Counted from the stretch's first letter, positions 39,642 through 51,845 are shown. The stretch: 64,000 nt of DNA from Hericium rajendrae (GCA_033439255.1 JAVRDV010000016.1:806001-870000), one strand, 5' to 3'. Numbers and translations are program-made. The notes: generated from the sequence alone by a model not told the origin.

Positions 39642-41035
39642 CGGACCGGGAATACGCTCGCTTCCTGCGTTATTGCCGCGACTTCTTCATGAAAGGTGGC
39701 CGCCTCTGGAAGCGCGACAAGACAAATGCGCACAAACTAGTGCTCCCGCCGACCGGCCGCTGGGCTGCTCTCGTTGAGACTCACGAGTCCGCGGGACACC
39801 GTGGCGTCGCCGCAACCGCCCTCCTGCTCGCGGTCCGTTTCTGGTGGCCTTTTATGGGCTCGGATGTCGCTTGGTTCGTCCGTTCGTGCCATATTTGCCA
39901 AGCGTTCCAGATCCGCAAAGTTCTTATCCCGCCAACGGTTGCGGTGCCCGCGCCTTTATTTGCGAAAATGTACATGGATACCATGCACCTGCCGAAATCC
40001 AACAATATGCAATACCTGGTCCAAGGGCGCTGCTCGGTGTCCCACTTTCCCGAATGGCGCATGCTGCGCAAAGAACGCAGCGAGCACATTGCTGATTGGA
40101 TTTACCAAGACATCTTGTGCCGCTGGGGTATGCTCACCGAAATCGTGTCCGACAATGGCGGCCCGTTCGTTAAAGCCTTGATGCAGCTGGAAAAGAAGTA
40201 CCACGTCCGGCATATCCGCATCTCGGGCTATAACTCGAGAGCCAACGGCATCGCTGAGCGTGCACACTTTGATGTACGCCAAGCCCTGATCAAGGCCGCC
40301 GACGGCGTGGAGAAGAATTGGAGCTACTCAGCCCACTCCGTGTTCTGGTCGGAACGTATCACCATCCGCCGGCGCATGGGCTGTTCCCCATACTTCGCGG
40401 TAACCGGTACGCACCCCCTGATGCCGCTCGATATCGCGGAAGCCACCTACCTGCTACCGCCGCCCGAGGCGATCTTGTCCTCTACCGACCTGATCGCCTC
40501 CCGCGCTCTTGCCCTGCAGAAGCATCAAAAGGACCTTCAGCGACTTCACAGCCGCGTCTACGAGGCCCGCCTCCAGGCAGCACGAAAATTCGAACTGGAA
40601 CATGAACGCACGATCCGCGACTTTGACTTTCGCCGCGGCGAACTGGTACTTGTCCGCAATTCCGCGTACAGCACCAGCCATTCCCGGAAGACCAAACCGC
40701 GCTACCTAGGCCCGTACCTCGTCCTCGGCCGCAACAAGGGGCGTGCTTACCTCTTGTGTGAGCTCGACGGTACGTTATTCGACCGGCCCACCGCAGCCTA
40801 CCGCGTTGTCCCGTATTTCGCCCGTACCATCCTCGATCACCCGCCATTGGAAGATTTCCTCGATGTCGGCATCGAGCAGTTTGAACGTTTACTCGCCTCC
40901 ACCGTCACAGACCCGGATGACGAAACCGCCGGCAGCGACCTCGGCGGGTCGACAGGTCCCGACCAAGTTCGCCCGCGGCGTCCTCTGACCACTCGACTAG
41001 CGAGGAGGACTGAGGGCAGTCCATTTTTCAGTTAG
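39550..41035 (+). CDS. Integrase of the gypsy element
   Basis: Integrase inserts the cDNA. The zinc-binding HHCC domain is THESAGHRG...CHICQ (about 39780-39900). The DDE core has D in YMDTMHLP, D in VSDNGGPF and E in IAERAH. A C-terminal region with RRGELVLVRNSAYS and KPRYLGPYLVL (GPY/F-type module) follows. The frame closes with SPFFS and a TAG that overlaps the first polypurine tract. The frame enters from RNase H by a -1 shift near 39550 with no slippery site that I can see. Confidence 0.9.
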
Positions 41036-41041
41036 GGGGAG
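41025..41041 (+). other. Internal polypurine tract (first copy)
   Basis: TTTTCAGTTAGGGGGAG, identical over 17 bases to the tract next to the 3' LTR. It sits exactly at the end of pol, where a normal gypsy element would have its only tract. Confidence 0.8.
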
Positions 41042-41469
41042 TAGAGGCCGTCAGTCAAGCGTGTCGACGACCTTGGACGCCCCACCAATACCCACACGCA
41101 CGAAATAAATCTATTGTTACTTGCATTTCGACAAACTCGCCTTGGGCGATCTTCATACCATCCACCACTCAGATGTTACCTTCACCAATCGTATAGGCCC
41201 TGACAAGATCGCCTGGGGCGACTTTGTTTCTTTCTGGTTTTCCCCTTTAGATTCACACAGGTTCAGACTTCAAGATGGGCTCCCATTCGGCAGGAGCAAC
41301 GATACAGTAGGACTCGGCGTCCCGATTACGAGCGACCTATAGTAAAAAGCCGGGCCTAAGGCCCGGGCAACACAAAACGTATGCGACAACTTCCACGACG
41401 ACAAAACAAGATAGCAAATTTAAAAGGGGAGGGTCTTTCCCTCCCCGCGCAAAGCGACAGCCCTGCTCG
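41042..41469. other. Spacer between pol and the antisense gene
   Basis: No sense ORF. Contains a GCCGGGCCTAAGGCCCGGGC inverted repeat near 41348, which lies at the 3' side of the antisense gene and may form part of its 3' untranslated region. Confidence 0.5.
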
Positions 41470-44311
41470 TCAGGAGTCAGCCGGCACGACTTCCTCTGAC
41501 GCGGCCACCTCAGCGACAGGAGCCGCCGTCGGCTCCAACGGCTCACCAGGACCCTCGACCGAAGGAACGGGGGACTCCCTCGCGAGCGGGCGCGAAGACG
41601 GACCCGCGGTGGGACTCGCCGCGGCCTCCTCCTCTGCGTCGCTAGCGGCGTCCGCAGGCTCGTCCTTGGCGACCTTGCCCTCTTCATCCGCCTCCGCCGC
41701 GATATACTCGCCGCGCGTGCCCGTATAGAGGGCCGTGACGAGCCTCTCGACGGCGAGGATCTGGCCGTGGTTCGACATGCGTTGGAGGTACAAACCGACG
41801 AGCTGCCGCTCGGTCTCCGCGAGCAGGGTGCGGTGGAGCGACGAATCGCGCGGAATGCACGCGTAGGGGTCGACGTAGTCCCAGGCCCCTGGACGGAAGC
41901 CGTCGGAGACCGGGAACGGAAGGCGAGATGCGAGCGCCTCGAACGGGGCTGTAGGACGGTCACCCGGTCAGCAAACGCGTAGCAACAGTGGGGTAGCGAC
42001 TTACGGAGCGCGCCCGCGGAGTCTGGTATCCCCGGCAAGACCACGGGGGAGTCGGCCACCTGGTCACGACCAGAAGAAGCCGCGGCGGCGCGCGCAGCAA
42101 CGGGATCCACGACGGGCGCACCCATCCGCGTCAGATGCGCGTTGAGGTCGACACAGGCGAGGCAGGAAGTGCGCTTCTTGCTGCACTCGCAGCATCGCTC
42201 GTGCTTCGCACGCCCGACGTTCTTCGCAGGGAGGACCCGGCGGAGGCACTCCTTGCCCTCGTTGATGCACGCGGTGCACCACTGTTCGGGCAGGCACTAC
42301 GCAAACAGAAAATTAGCGTCGAGCACAGGTGGAGGAGATGGGTACTTACCGGACCCCACTTCTCATCGGGCTCCTTGGCCTTGGCCTTCCCTTTCCCCTC
42401 GTTCGCAGCGACGGCGCCAGCCGGCCCCGTACGTGCCCTCTTCGCCGGCGGGGGCACTTCGACAATCTCGTCCCCCGCCTCCTCCTCCTCGACAGGTGCT
42501 ACGGCCTTGCGCTTGGCCGCGCGAGTCGCGGCGGACACTGGAGCGTCCAGAGCCGGGTCTACGTCCCGCTCGGCGGACGCGTCTACGACACCGGTGGCGG
42601 TCAACAGGGCGGCGACTTCGAGGCGGTCTTGCTCACCGGTCTGCGAGCGGGGCGGCGACGGAGCCCTGGTGCGCGTGGAAGACGAGGCCTGCGGGGTCTC
42701 GTTGGTTGGCGCGGCCGCCCTTGCCCTTAGGGGGCCCTGTCTTGCGCGTTGAAACGGGCGCGACCTGCGCGGGCCCCTTGCCCTTGGGTGTCGCGGCCGC
42801 GAGCGGGGTGTCGTCGTCGCTCTCCTCGAGCTCGTCGGTCTCCCGGTCCTCTGTCTCGGTCGGGTCTTCGGGGGCTCGAAGACGTCGAGCACCTTGGCAC
42901 CCCACTTGCGGTCGGACTTCAGCTCGAGGCGGCTGAAGACTACACGGGCGTCGGCGATCCCGCGACGGAAGAAATCGTTGTCGAGGTGGGTCGAATTCGA
43001 CCTCAAGAGAGGGCCCTGTCAGGAGTGGTGGTCAGCGGGGACGGAAGCAAAACGTGCGCCGGCGGACTCACCAAGCAACTGGCAACCTGGGTGATCCACT
43101 CTGCCCAGACATTGCCGGGGTCGCCTTCGCGCGGGTGGCCTGACCCGAAGAGGCGTTCGAGAGCCTGAATACCCTTGGGGCGGTTGTCGACGTATGCGCG
43201 AGCCATGGGAGACGAGGTGCTGAGGAGCGAGTCGCCTCGCAACTCAGTGTTCATAAGGACTCCGCGACAAGACGGAAGCGCCTGGCGAATTGCCTCCGGA
43301 GAAGCCCCCGCGTACAGGTAGCTTCGCAGCTTCGCGCAGAAGCCCGCGACGCGGGCACCCGGCCAAAACAGTTGTCGCTTCGGACTCAATCAGGATCTCA
43401 GGCCCCGATTGGCGCCCATTTGTCATTTCAGCCGCGTCTCGCGAACAGGAAGCCTATTCAACGACGGGCAAGTCCCACAGACAGCATAGTGCACCTTGGC
43501 ACCAGAATAGTTCAATTGAGCGGCGAGGCATGCTCGCCACCGGCGTACATCGTACTATACTAATCCGCGGCCCCTCCCGCGACCCTGTCACGGGCGCCCT
43601 CCTCGTCTGCTCGGTAGGGCGGAAGCCGCAGCAGCTCGGCCAAGTCGAGTGCCTCCGCCACTAGGCGGTGCATCGTCTCTAGCTCATGCGGATCCTCGCT
43701 CACCTCTCCCCGGCGTCTTCCCACGGCAACTCCGGCGCGGAGACCGCTTGATGCAGCCTGGCGAACAACGGCTCCAGAGCCCGCTTGCAGGCCTCCGCGT
43801 CTATGACGTCATACTGGTACTTGCGGCAGGTGATATCGATTTCCTCCAGGGCCACCGCGCGGCGCGTCTCCCACAGCTCGGACTCGGCCACGGACAGGCG
43901 GTCCGCGGCATCTACCTGATGGTGCTCCAGGGAATCGAGCCACTCGTGCTTCAGCGACGGCATGAGGTACCAACCCCAGTCGAGCCAACGGCGGACTTTC
44001 CCGGACGCGCGGGCGGCCTCGGACAGGAAGTGGTCCGACATCTGCGTGATGTCATCCTGCAGACCCACGTCGATGGCGCCAGCGTAGCGCTGGTAGTCCT
44101 TCTGGAGTCCCGAGAATTAGCAGGTACGCAACAACGCCGCAAACGAGCTTGGACGTACTACGGCGACCATGAGGTCTCGACCCCAGATCTCGCGTTCCCG
44201 GATGACCGCGTCGCGCTTGGACAGCGTGGACGCATCGAGCGGGGTCCACGAGCGCTCCGAAAGGAGCCAGGTCACTTTCTGGCGGAAGACTTGATCAAGG
44301 AAGGTGTTCAT
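41470..44311 (-). CDS. Antisense intron-containing gene carried inside the gypsy element
   Basis: A minus-strand gene fills the segment between pol and the 3' LTR. ATG at 44311 (MNTFLDQVFRQKVTWLLSER); introns at 44102-44158, 43016-43071, 42297-42349 and 41949-42004 (57, 56, 53, 56 nt) have GT-AG ends and branch sites such as GCTAAT. The product starts with a helical domain (KDYQRYAGAIDVGLQDDI, WLDWGWYLMPSLKHEWLDSL). It continues with EAIRQALPSC and HLDNDFFRRGIADARVVF segments and an acidic, low-complexity linker. A cysteine cluster follows, C-x2-C-x6-C (CTACINEGKEC) and C-x2-C-x6-C (CCECSKKRTSC), then a helical C-terminus (LAETERQLVGLYLQRMSNHG) and an acidic tail. Frame jumps at a G run near 43704, at a C run near 42885 and near 42710. 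43390-43620 is not resolved. Function unknown; a DNA/RNA-binding accessory protein is possible. Confidence 0.68.
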
Positions 44312-44489
44312 CGGGACAAGACTGCCGGGCGCGAAGATGGCTCGGAGTTGAGTGCCCTCCCGGGGCGTAGATGCCTTTTATAGGCTCGCTGCAGCACACC
44401 CGCCCAGGGCGCCGTCGCACAATCGGCTTCACGCATGTCCGCGCCCGAATCCCTCGTGGGGCTCCAGATTAGACTACGGAGAGTCTAAA

Positions 44490-44508
44490 TTTTCAGTTAG
44501 GGGGAGAA
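44490..44508 (+). other. Polypurine tract next to the 3' LTR
   Basis: TTTTCAGTTAGGGGGAGAA immediately precedes the TGATG of the 3' LTR. Confidence 0.88.
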
Positions 44509-45526
44509 TGATGCGCCCTTTAGCGCGCCTTGCAACGGCATTGCCCACTCCCCGCCTCCTTGCCCGTCCCGCTTCACTTCACCTCAGCCGCACCAAGTCC
44601 GCCCACCGCGACGTTGCTCCCCGCACAGGACAAGCGCCCCACGGGTTCGGGACCGACCGGGTCGGACTAAAGCCGGCGTCCCGTGGTCCGATGCACCGAA
44701 CGGGCAGGAGATCAACCGGCCGGACGAGTCAGCGGCACAGGAACAGAAGCGCGCCCAGAGAACCAGCCGGCTCAATCAACGCGCCCTCGAACGCCCACAC
44801 GCCCCCGGATCACGAGCGGCGCCTGCGACAGTGCGCTACTGACGTCATCCCAGCCATTCAAGCTCGACGTGCCCGCCGTTCCCGACGCACGCCCGGGCGA
44901 CGTTGTAAGGCGGCACCTTTGATTCGTTCGTACCACGCGCACGCCCTCTGCCCTGCACGGGCCGAGTCGCAACGACTCCACTCGCCAAGGGACCCGGAGC
45001 AGGCAGGATCAGGAAGGAATTGGAGATTGGGTCGGTCAGCGGGAGGTTGTCGTAGGGAGTCGCGCCGGGCCGCCAGAGGCGGCCTTGCCCATTTGTACCG
45101 TAGCTACTGACTTAGAGAATCGGAACGGAATCTGCCTTTTTCCCCTCAGAGCTCAGATCTCACAAAGCCCGCCGTTTGACGTTCTCACCCCAGTCTCTAA
45201 GCACGTCTCAGACGTAGCTCTTCTCACTTTCTCGTGTCGCTCATCATATTCGTCGTACTCATCGCCGCGCCGTTATCTACAAGCCGTATCACCTAAGACC
45301 CGTGAGTCTTGTCGTACCGTCATCGTCCCTAGCAGAGCCGTGTCGGAAGTCGCCCGCGCGCAGCAAGCTCGCCCTCCGCGGCCTTGCTCCCCTACCCGTA
45401 GTACGATCACCCGTCAGCTACACGTCTCGGCGCTCCCCTCTTGAGATACTTGGTCCCCTCGCACCCCCCGGTACTCTGTTGGTTTTGGTTTTGGCTGCCG
45501 CCTCCATTCCCAGGGTCCACACATCA
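44509..45526 (+). repeat. 3' LTR of the gypsy element
   Basis: 1,018 bp, one base shorter than the 5' LTR because of a C-run difference. Ends CATCA, followed by the target-site copy TCGC. Confidence 0.95.
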
Positions 45527-45905
45527 TCGCTCTCGCTCGATATCATGCGGGTCGGTGTGCGTGGGGATCCTGTAACAGGGATGTGAGACACTACCATTCA
45601 TGGACAACGGATCGAGAGCAGACTTGCATTGTACCGTCAGACATGGTGTTCTTTTCAACGCACAGATATTTGGTAACGAAGAGAGAAATGGGAATTGAGT
45701 GGAGGAGGACTAAGTACACGAAGTGTCTGGCTTACACACAAGGGAGAATAACAGTCACACTACGTTACATCGACATGACAGGGCTGACAGTTGCGGACCT
45801 AGAGAATCAATAACAAGCAAACAGGCGGGCATCAAAACACGACGCGTATCTAATAATGAGGATCCTCTGAAAGCCACGTGGAGCCTGCGCCGCGATGGAT
45901 GGACC

Positions 45906-46762
45906 CTACATGACATCCTCGGCATCCGGTGCATCCGGCGGGATCGTCGTGGGCTCAGTTGGAAAGGATCTCGCTCGGGAAATGAATATCTCCTCGAGAC
46001 CGGCAATGAGGTTGTCGTTGATGCCACATCGAAGTAGGTGGTCGACGACTTGGGGAGGGGTGATGTGACCACAGTCCCCGGGATAAGGACGGGGAAAGCC
46101 AAAGTCAGACCGCGGTCGCGGATGAGTCATCGCAACTTCGATCTGGGCGAATAACCCAGCGACCGAGAAAATGCTGGCCAGCTCCATCATCCAAATCATC
46201 TCGAGCACCCCATCCCCTTCGTCCCCCTCATCCGGCCCCGTCTCTACGCCGAATCGCCATGCGCGAACGAGATGCGGTGTTACGGTATTATCGAGACCGG
46301 AAATGCCAGCCGGTGTGAGATGCGGATACGTTGTGTAGAGGTATAACCAATATTCCACGCGGTCTTGTGGTGGAAAGGATCGGGCGGACGGGGTTCCCGG
46401 AGGCATGTTGTGACGAGGGAGGTCTGGAGGGGGGTGGTTGAACATGGTAAGGGAAGGGAAATGCAGAGGAGAGACTGACCGGAATTCTGAGCTAGGCCAT
46501 GACGTCGGTCACGGATGAGAAGATGGAGGATGTCAATCCTGTCTTGCGCATCGTAGAAGTTGTGGATGACAGTGCCAAGGATTTCTTTCATTTCGTCACA
46601 CTGTTCGCGAAGACGGTGTACTTGGCGAGAGGCGATGGCAACTGCTTGTTCCATCTGAGAAAGTTGCTCGCGCATCCGCTCGAATGAAGGTGAACGTCGG
46701 ATCCCGGTGTGAGCAGTGTGGGCAGTTGCAGATGGCGAGGAAAAGGGAGAAAGAGAAGGCAT
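45906..46762 (-). CDS. Uncharacterised two-exon protein with an N-terminal coiled coil
   Basis: ATG at 46762. Exon 1 runs to about 46494 and encodes a Ser-rich start and a coiled coil (ERMREQLSQMEQAVAIASRQ, VHRLREQCDEMKEIL). A GT-AG intron ending CCCCCTCCAG leads to exon 2 (DRVEYWLYLYTTYPHLTPAG, then RAWRFGVETGPDEGD and MMELASIFSVAGLFAQIEV), which stops at 45906. I know this as a family pattern of hypothetical agaricomycete proteins but can name no function. It lies 380 bp beyond the gypsy 3' LTR and appears intact. Confidence 0.6.
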
Positions 46763-47037
46763 GATCAGCACGAAGAGCGAGTGGGTTGGGAGACGGGAAG
46801 CAGCGGGTGGAAGAGATAGCAGTGAAGAGAAAGAGGAGGAACAGGGACATATTTATACTACTCACGAGCAGGCGACTGCGAAATGACCTGAGGTCGACAC
46901 CCAGAATGTCCGTCTGCAGCTTGCAGGAAGAAGGGTGCAAAGGTGTTGGAAATCCGCCCGGACCAACAGCCCAGACGGCAATGATCTTCAACGTGAAACG
47001 TCTACATGGGACCAGTTGTCCTGAGCAAGAACACATG

Positions 47038-47200
47038 AACAGTTGTCGCCTACACACGGCGAACAAGCGCCACATAGAACAGTTGTCACCTATACACGGC
47101 GAACAAGCGCCACATAGAACAGTTGTCGCCTAAATGCACGGCGAACAAGCACCACATAGACCAATTCTAGCCTATACACGGCGAATAAGCATGACATAGA
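47038..47200. repeat. Tandem repeat, about four 40-bp units
   Basis: ACAGTTGTCGCCTATACACGGCGAACAAGCGCCACATAGA repeats four times with increasing divergence toward 47200, just before the LINE remnant. Confidence 0.85.
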
Positions 47201-47214
47201 TGACACGAGGCAGA

Positions 47215-48650
47215 CAACCTTGCTCGCATCTTTGGAGCATGTTCAGCATGCATTTTTTCGCCGCTTATTAGGTCTCTCCGCCCGGTCGACGCTCGCCTTC
47301 CTCTATACCGAGACAAGTTTGGAACCGCTGCGCTATCGCCGCGTGCAACTCCTCCTCCTCCCATTCGTTCACTACGCCTCGCTGCAGCCGCCGGACCGCC
47401 TCGTATGCCATGCATTCCGCGCATTTCTCCACTTGGCGGCTGATGGCGTGCCCGGATGGGCTTCAGACGTTATTTATGTCCTGCACACTCTGCCTCTCCC
47501 GGTACACGTCATGCTGTCCGTTATTGACAGCAAAGCAAATACCAGACATTCTCGCACGTGTTACCGCTTCCATGCGCACACATTGGTCTGCTGTCATCAA
47601 CGCTTCCCCTCGTGCGACGCTTTTGAATGAACGGATGGAGATTGTACATCACGGTGAGTTGCCCAGCCAGCCGGTTTTCCATTTCAGGCCTTATCTCCAG
47701 GTCCGAATCCCACCACACCGACTAGCCCTCACACGCCTCCTCTTCACCGACCACCATCTGGCTTGCAAGGACCTGCGCCGTCCTTCTGCACATCAGCCTC
47801 GCATCCTGCGATGCTGACGCCTTTGTCGCTTCTGTAAAGCAGCTGTAGAATCCCCCGAACATGCCTTGTTGGAATGCTGTGCTCACCCGTCACTTTGCTC
47901 CCTCCGCACTTCCTTCCTCGAACGTGCCTCTCAGTTCCTGGGTCCAACGCGCTCTCGTACGCTGTTCGGGTCTCACGATACACGCTCGATCACAAAGAGC
48001 CTTGTGCGCGAGCGGGGCATCCTCGACATGCTTGCGAAGTTCACCTTCGATGTGCTCGAGGTCTTTGCTGCCTCGCCCGTGTTCATTCATCCTTCTGCAC
48101 AAGTTTCGCATGTGGTATGTCTCTGTTTGCTCGTGCGCTGGCCGGTCCCTCACACTCTTGTCGTGTCTCTATGGGACGTTGTCTAGGATTGACCCGGTCT
48201 CATAGCCACGAGGTTCTCGCGCGCATGGGTTTACCCTCGCGGGAGGTTTTCCTGCCGCGGGCTCATCCCCGCTCGGTACTGACCCGGTTTTGCCATGGCG
48301 TCGGTTTTGGTCTCATCTGAGGTTTTCCTTTGCATGGATCTTTCATCGGGTCGTGATTCATGTGTCTTGTGGCGGCCTGGTTTACCCACACACAGGTTTT
48401 TCCCTCAAAAAGAGATTTTCCTGGTGTGGGTTTTTCATCAGTTCACCCGCTACACTGCTCTCTCTGTTCAATTCTGTGTGTTTGTCTTTTCTACTTTGTC
48501 GTCTATGTGCGTCATCCTCGACAGCGATCGGAGTAGTTACATGACTTGAGTGTACATAGCGTAGTTTGTGCCTGACTATGTAGTATGAACACTGCTCTGT
48601 TCCGGAATGGGACCACTGCGGAATAAACCTTCCTTTCTTCCTTCCTTCAT
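47215..48650 (+). mobile_element. 3' end of a non-LTR retrotransposon (LINE), decayed
   Basis: Translated pieces match the C-terminus of agaricomycete LINE reverse transcriptases: VQHAFFRRLLGLSARSTLAF, TSLEPLRYRRVQLLLL, DGVPGWASDV, LTRLLFTDHHLA, and a zinc-binding zf-RVT segment CRFCKAAVESPEHALLECC with LRTSFLERASQF. The frame shifts several times (near 47560 and 47815). The RT catalytic core is absent, as in 5'-truncated insertions. Sequence from 48190 to 48650 looks like the 3' untranslated region. No clear poly(A) or target duplication is seen. Confidence 0.78.
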
Positions 48651-48922
48651 CACTCAAGCCGCGGGCTGCGGCTTTGGTATGGCCATCGACCATCTCATTG
48701 TCATGAACACTGACATGTCCTGGAACTCAGAGCAGAGTGATGCGGAGCAAGCGAATCAATACCAGTGCATTGTACTCTCATGACTGTGTTATTCGAAAGT
48801 ACTCTAAGCCTATGCCGTAGGAACAAATAGCACATCATCGCAGACCGGTTGCCCATGCAGTTCACAGAAATGCAGCAGACATTGTCCAAGGGCACCAAAA
48901 CCTGGCTCTTGGATCAGAAGGC

Positions 48923-51755
48923 TCACCGACGTGCAGCAGCCTTCTTTTTCTCCGCAGTCTCCTGTCTCTTCTTGTAAGCAGCGGCATTCTTTTCCCGTTG
49001 GGCCATCTGCTCTGGAATGATCCTACGACAACAATGATTTTCGAATTTCCACCAGTCAATGACATGGCATACTCACATTGCCATCTTCTTAGTGGGCACC
49101 CGTGTGCGGCCGCTCCGCTTGCTGGGAGAGCCAAGCAGGGCTTCAGACAAGGCAGCTGGAGGGGGTGCAGCCCGGGACGACTGATGCTGTGACTTTTGCT
49201 TCTCAGGTGCAGCTGGGGCATCCGATGGTGATTGTACCTTTCCCCTCTTCTCGATCTGAGCCCGAGCAGGCAGAGCCTGTTTGCGAATTCTCTTGCTGGG
49301 ACCAGCAGATGGTGCAGCTGCAGGCAACATATTCTTTCCAGTGGTTTCAGAGTATGCTGTGCGAGCATTCTCTAGATCCTCCTTCATGGTAATGCATTGC
49401 GGTTCAACATACTTTCCGAGGTAACGGAACGGAATTGTAGAGTTCTGAACATAGTCCGGGACCCCTGCATCAGGCCGACTTTCATCATCAGAGTCCGATG
49501 CACCCATCTGTGCAGTTTCAAGATCCCGGAGCAGTTGCCCATATGCCAAGGCCACCTCCATCAGTGCTGGTTTGCTCAAGATGTCTCCATCGCAATTACG
49601 CCAAGGCGTCTTGGGGTCCAATAGCCACTGTATCTCAGACTTGGGATTCACATTGGCATGAACACGGCGCGGCAACCATGGCCTTGGATAGTCAAATGTA
49701 GCCCAGTCAGGATGGTCTGGGTCTGCTGTAGTGCGATGTCCCTGCTGAAGGTATGATCAAATAACCAACATGACATATATTTTGGGACAGCGTACCCTGC
49801 ACAATGAGATCTCCAGCACGAGGTCTTGATACAACTGCAGTCCAGAAAGACCGCTGAGGAAGGCAAACTTGGCTTTTTCATTTTTTGCCGAGTTTCCTGG
49901 TGTTTTCAGCGGACTGCCATCTGAGTCCAGACCGACTTGTGGATCAATCCGAGCCTTGTTTTTGGACTTATTGTTCGAAGGCATGGTCCCCGCACACGTT
50001 CCCTAAGCTGTTGCAAAGCCTTAGCTTTCCCAGCATTTGTCACTCGTAGACTGGTTTCCAATGGCGTAACGTCTTCGACATCATCCACATCCTCCTCTTC
50101 AGATCCGAAAGAGCCCAGGTCGAAAAACTCTCCATGTTCGTCGTAACCATTATGATCCTTTGTCCGAGCATTTTTGCGACCCGAGGGAATGCCAACCATC
50201 TCGACATCCTTCTCAGCTTCCGCGTCCGAGACATCCTGAGGGTTGGGCACATCCCGGTCTGCAAACCGCGCTTGAATTTCCTTCCGTCGACGAATCCGGA
50301 CAGTCTTTCCTCCCCCGGTGTTGCCCTCGCTGTCGGATGGAATCTCCATCACAGGGGTCCACTCGCCCTTCACGACGACCGCCTTGAACTCTAATACAGT
50401 GAGGCCATCGGACTCCCGGTTCTGCCAGAATTCGATGATGGGTTTGAGTTCCTGCCTATTAATGCGTGATGGATCTTCCCAAATGTATCCCGTAGGAAGG
50501 TACATCGGGTCAATGTAGTTCTCGAAGCCGTCAGCTTTTATCTTCGCCCAGGGAATTGCCGATGCCTTCGGATTGGCGCGTGCTGATGAATTAATGCATT
50601 AGCCGGGCCAAGCATGTTCATCACAGAAAATACACACCGTAATGAAAGGTTAGAAACTCCCTTATCAGCGATATCAACAAATCTGGCGTGTATTCTTCGA
50701 AATCCGCAGGTATTGTAACACCTCCGTCTGGATTGTAGATCAACTGTAGAGTTGGTTTCCTGGACTTCTTGACTGCGTGGCCCGGTTCATTGGAATCATC
50801 CCCGGGACCTTCTGGAGTCAGCACCGCAGACCAAAGCATGAAATTCTGCATACCATATAGAGCTTCGGCATAGGATGTCCAGGCCGACATCATTGGCTGC
50901 TCATCCCAGTCCTTCACTGCTTCTGCGAGGGTTGGCCGTCCGAGGTCACCGTTGTAATCGAACCTGGATTCATTCAATATCACTCGACTATGGAAAAGGT
51001 TAGATCATACTTCCGGACCACCGCCGTCCCCTCTTCGTCTAGCCATGTCCCCAGGACCACTACGGACATCCCAAGATGTGACCGCATTTGTGTGGCGAAC
51101 GACTTGGTGTACTCGCCAGCATGCTTAGATGCTTGTCTGCATAGAGACGACATGAGGACAGATACTGGACATACAGCAACAGTACGGACCTGGCCTGCAC
51201 ATCAGGAGGAGCCTCCGTCTTTGTCCACAATGCAGCATACTCCTCATATTGGGTCATCTTGTCCGGAGTAAGGTTGTTCATCACCTGACTCACTGCCCGG
51301 GAGTAGATCGCAATGTGGGCTTTGCTTCCAGGCTGCGCACCACCAGATAGTACTTTGGCATGCTCCATGATGGCATCGCGTTCCATGTGCTGGACTACGG
51401 CCTTGAGTGTCCATGTTCGGACATACTTAAATGAGTCCGCCTTCCGAAGCCGGTGCCTGCCATGTTTTAGCAGCCACTCGTGTATCAACTATATAGTGAA
51501 AGTGAGTTAGCAGCGACAGCTCATCAACAGATGCAGGCATACCCGCTGGACCCTGGTCAACTCAAGACCCCTGTATGAAAAACGGCCAAAGAATTGACCA
51601 CCAGGTGCCTTGAGGTCCGTAATGATACGACGTCATCCAGCCTTCCCGGTCTCCTTAAAGGCCTTCAACTGTGTTTTGAGAAAGTCAATCTCGTCCTCCG
51701 ACAGATCAGTCTTGACAGACTTGGACTTTTTCTGTGGAAGGGGACCTCTCGGCAT
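48923..51755 (-). pseudogene. Multi-exon uncharacterised protein, with a premature stop
   Basis: From ATG at 51755 (MPRGPLPQKKSKSVKTDLSE) at least seven exons join with GT-AG introns down to a TGA at 48923. Landmarks: GRFSYRGLELTRVQR, then WLLKHGRHRLRKADSFKYVR, EEYAALWTKTEAPPDVQ, YTKSFATQMRSHLGMSVVVL, DYNGDLGRPTLAEAVKDWDE, IPWAKIKADGFENYIDPMYL, an acidic middle (GSEEEDVDDVEDV), DPQVGLDSDGSPLKTPGN, and a Lys/Arg-rich tail (YKKRQETAEKKKAAARR). An in-frame TGA lies at 51633-51635 (plus strand), best explained as CGA to TGA. The frame also slips near 49990. It faces the TET/JBP gene head to head with about 90 bp between. Family seen widely in Agaricomycetes; function unknown to me. Confidence 0.65.
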
Positions 51756-51845
51756 TAAATTGAAAGTAGGAGGGGCGAACTGAGGGAAGGGGCGGAAGAA
51801 GGCAAACTGATCAGCAAATGGATTATAGTGCAGCGGAACGACATG

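Larger units (their letters stand above)
33381..45526 (+). mobile_element. Ty3/gypsy LTR retrotransposon with antisense cargo gene
   Basis: Two LTRs of about 1,019 bp start TGATG and end CATCA. A 4-bp repeat TCGC flanks the element (33377-33380 and 45527-45530). Internal order: primer-binding site, gag with zinc knuckle, protease, reverse transcriptase, RNase H, integrase, a polypurine tract, a 3.4-kb extra segment with a minus-strand gene, a second polypurine tract, 3' LTR. Order RT-RH-INT identifies Ty3/gypsy. By eye the LTRs differ at three places (a C-run length near 33507, C/T near 33705, G/A near 34128), implying recent insertion. Yet gag-pol is split over five frames, which conflicts unless errors or programmed shifts are involved. 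Confidence 0.92.

Noticed and set aside
41337-42125. 262-codon minus-strand frame ending at 41337
   Set aside because: The overlapping frame joined by the 41949-42004 intron has normal composition and a helical, acidic C-terminus; the Arg/Ser-rich frame is a shadow of it.
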